Assembly (NCBI GenBank): GCA_940671915.1
Contig: CALNVZ010002100.1
Coordinates: 17,418,667-17,482,666 of the forward strand
DNA: 64,000 bases
Reading direction: 5' to 3'
Source of the DNA: Paracentrotus lividus
Lineage: Eukaryota > Echinodermata > Echinoidea > Camarodonta > Echinidae
Shown here: positions 62,314 through 64,000 of the stretch, piece by piece
Layout of the letters: every line of letters starts with the position of its first letter
How positions within the stretch are numbered: the first letter of the stretch is position 1
Program-made: the position numbers and the translations under genes
Notes under the pieces: model-generated
Seen by the model: the letters and a program-made list of their open reading frames with translations, nothing else
Told to the model about the DNA's origin: nothing
Database searches by the model: none

Positions 62314-63690
62314 GTCATCTCAGGGACAAACGTTCGACCCCCCAAACCAGAGTTTAGATGACACCTCATTGGAGTCTTCCTTATTTGACCCCTAGAGGAG
62401 TCTAGCATAGGGAGTTTAGATGACACCTCATTGGAGTCTACCCACTTGACCCCTCCAGGAGTCTTAACATGCATGACTCTTATTGGGAGTCATCTCGGAC
62501 AAATGCTCAACCCCCCAGAGGAGTATAGAGGAAACCATATCAGAGTCTACCACCTTCACTCATACAGGAGTCAAGCATACTTTGACCCAACGGAGTTTAG
62601 ATGACACCGTATTCAAGGGTACCCACTGCACTGCTATAGGAGTCTGGCATATGAATCCAATTCTCTTCAATAGTCAACAGTGAAGACTGAAGAGTACAGA
62701 TGACACCTTAGAGGCTATGTGCCACACCACGTGACTCTTTGGGGTTTAGCATTTGTCCGAGATGACTCTCAACAAGAGTCATGCATGTTAGACTCCTGGA
62801 GGGGCCAAGTGGACACACTCCAATGAAGTGCAGTGGGAACCCTTTATACAGTGTCATCTAAACTGCCTCTTGGGTCCAAGTATGCTGGACTCGCTAGGAG
62901 TCTAAGGTGGTAGACTCTGATATGGTTTTGTCTAAACTCCATTTGGGGGTTTAGCATTTGTCCGAGATGACTCCCAACAAGAGTCGTGCATGTTAGACTC
63001 CTGGAGGTGTCAAGTGGGTAGACTCCAATGAAGTGCAGTGGGTACCCTTTAATATGGTGTCATCTAAATTCCCTCTTGGGTCCAAGTATAATGGAATCCT
63101 GTAGGAGTCTATGGTGGTAGACGCTGATATGGTTTCCTCTATACTCCTCTGGGGGGTTGAACATTTGTCCGAGATGACTCCCAATAAGAGTCATGCATGT
63201 TAAGACTCCTGGAGGGGTCAAGTGGGTAGACTCCAATGAGGTGTCATCTAAACTCCCTATGCTAGACTCCTCTAGGGGTCAAATAAGGAAGACTCCAATG
63301 AGGTGTCATCTAAACTCTGGTTTGGGGGTCGAACGTTTGTCCCTGAGATGACACTCGGAGAGAGTCCAGTATGTTTGACTCCAGTTGGAGTCAAGAAGGT
63401 AGACTCCCACGAGGTGTCATCTAAACTCTGGTTTGGGGGGTTGAACGTTTGTCCCTGATATGACACTCGAAGAGAGTCTAGTATGTTTGACTCCAGATGG
63501 AGTCAAGAAGGTAGACTCCCACGATGTGTCATCTAAACTCTGGTTTGGGGGTTGAACGTTTGTCCCTGAGATGACACTCGAAAGAGTCTAACATGTTTGA
63601 CTCTAGTCGGAGTCAAGAAGGTAGACTCCAATAAGGTGTCAGTTGTACTCAAATTAAAGAGTCTGCTTTAACCAATTTAAGTGTCATCTC
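62314..63690. repeat. 110-bp GAGTC-type repeat arranged as a palindrome
   Basis: Units carry GTCATCTAAACTCTGG, TTGAACGTTTGTCC and GACTCC motifs. They recur about every 110 bp near the right end (about 63306, 63416 and 63527). Units at 62314-62640 are inverted relative to those at about 63030-63355, with nearly perfect pairing. Open frames in this block (62483-62683, 62993-63184, 63272-63466) translate the repeat and share peptide words because of it. They are not genes. Confidence 0.85.
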
Positions 63691-64000
63691 AGGGACAGAG
63701 CTGGACTCTTGTAAAAGGGTCACTTAGACACTTATTTTTTTCTGTGTGTAGACAAAAGAGTCGAGCCTGTAACCATGCATCTAGATTTAATTTAAAGAAC
63801 AATAACAGATTTCCACCTCAGACGTGTTTTCTTGGGGTAGGACTGAGGGGGCCTTGATGGGTCTCGTGAACAAAAAAGCGCCCCCAAAATAAGAAAAATG
63901 ACAAAAATACCCATCTTCTGGGGGTGAAAAACCTTTTTGAAGAAAAATCCCCGGGAAGGGTTGAGGGAACGTCCAAGATATACCCAGGATCCCAGAAAGT

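Larger units (their letters stand above)
58105..64000. mobile_element. Large foldback-like structure enclosing satellites, open at window edge
   Basis: Inverted arms flank the region: 58105-58356 plus 58632-58662 on the left, and 63719-64000 on the right. Matching tracts include TATATCTTGGACGTTC against its complement near 63973-63988, CCCCTCAGTCCTACCCC against its complement near 63835-63853, and AGAAAAAATAAGTGTC against its complement near 63728-63744. The left arm is interrupted by about 275 bp. Inside lie a 140-bp satellite, a hairpin insertion, an AT-rich core (61715-62310) and a 110-bp palindromic repeat. No transposase or polymerase frame is visible. The right boundary lies outside the window. 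Confidence 0.65.

Noticed and set aside
62187-63466. Several frames with shared peptide words (for example MGVISDKCSTPQRS at 62483 and 62993)
   Set aside because: The sharing is explained by the inverted 110-bp DNA repeat, not by protein selection.

Overview
This window is non-coding, AT-rich animal DNA. I found no complete host protein-coding gene, no intact rRNA or tRNA gene, no CRISPR array and no bacterial-style operon. Long open frames are no more common than expected for AT-rich sequence, and the longest lie in repeats or low-quality consensus. The repeat types suggest a marine invertebrate, possibly an echinoderm such as a sea urchin: a CR1/Jockey-group LINE, a tRNA-derived SINE with the tail CGTCATACCAAAAGAC, hAT-like ends CAGGCGCGGATCCAG, a TTAA-flanked MITE, GGACAATTA-type MITEs, and GCGCTTCGCGCTCGC repeats. 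That assignment rests on remembered repeat families and is tentative.

Layout. 1-7.1 kb: mostly unique DNA with a palindromic MITE (991-1133), a TIR element carrying a tRNA-like segment (3349-3935), and one weak candidate for a small secreted peptide or first exon (1800-1982). 7.15-9.96 kb: a degraded LINE whose endonuclease and reverse transcriptase motifs run in order on the + strand. 9.96-11.7 kb: a foldback-type element with minisatellite arms. 11.1-19.4 kb and 19.5-28.0 kb: the same roughly 8.4 kb sequence twice, on either side of an exactly 100-N gap, differing by dense small indels; this is most simply a failed contig overlap or two haplotypes placed in tandem. 27.9-29.0 kb: a DNA transposon with CCGTCACACTGAG ends.

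31.3-34.3 kb and 48.5-50.8 kb are a second duplicated pair. The first copy carries an approximately 1 kb TAA-flanked insertion that the second lacks, so the second shows the empty site. 34.3-48.5 kb is largely unique DNA with a SINE, small MITEs and simple repeats. 50.9-51.9 kb is another foldback element built from TTAGTC motifs. 53.9-54.4 kb is a TTAA-flanked MITE with long arms. 56.4-57.8 kb is a patchwork of hAT-like ends and GCGCTTCGCGCTCGC repeats.

The right end (58.1 kb to the window edge) is the most striking part. Long inverted arms enclose a 140-bp satellite with dimer and hexamer higher-order periodicity, an AT-rich core, and a second 110-bp repeat that itself forms a near-perfect palindrome. 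I read this as a very large foldback-like element or an inverted satellite domain that continues beyond the window.

Some segments (11-28 kb, 48.5-50.8 kb, about 61.0-61.7 kb) look like uncorrected long-read consensus. Frameshifts there, and possibly in the LINE, should not be taken as biological decay without checking raw reads.
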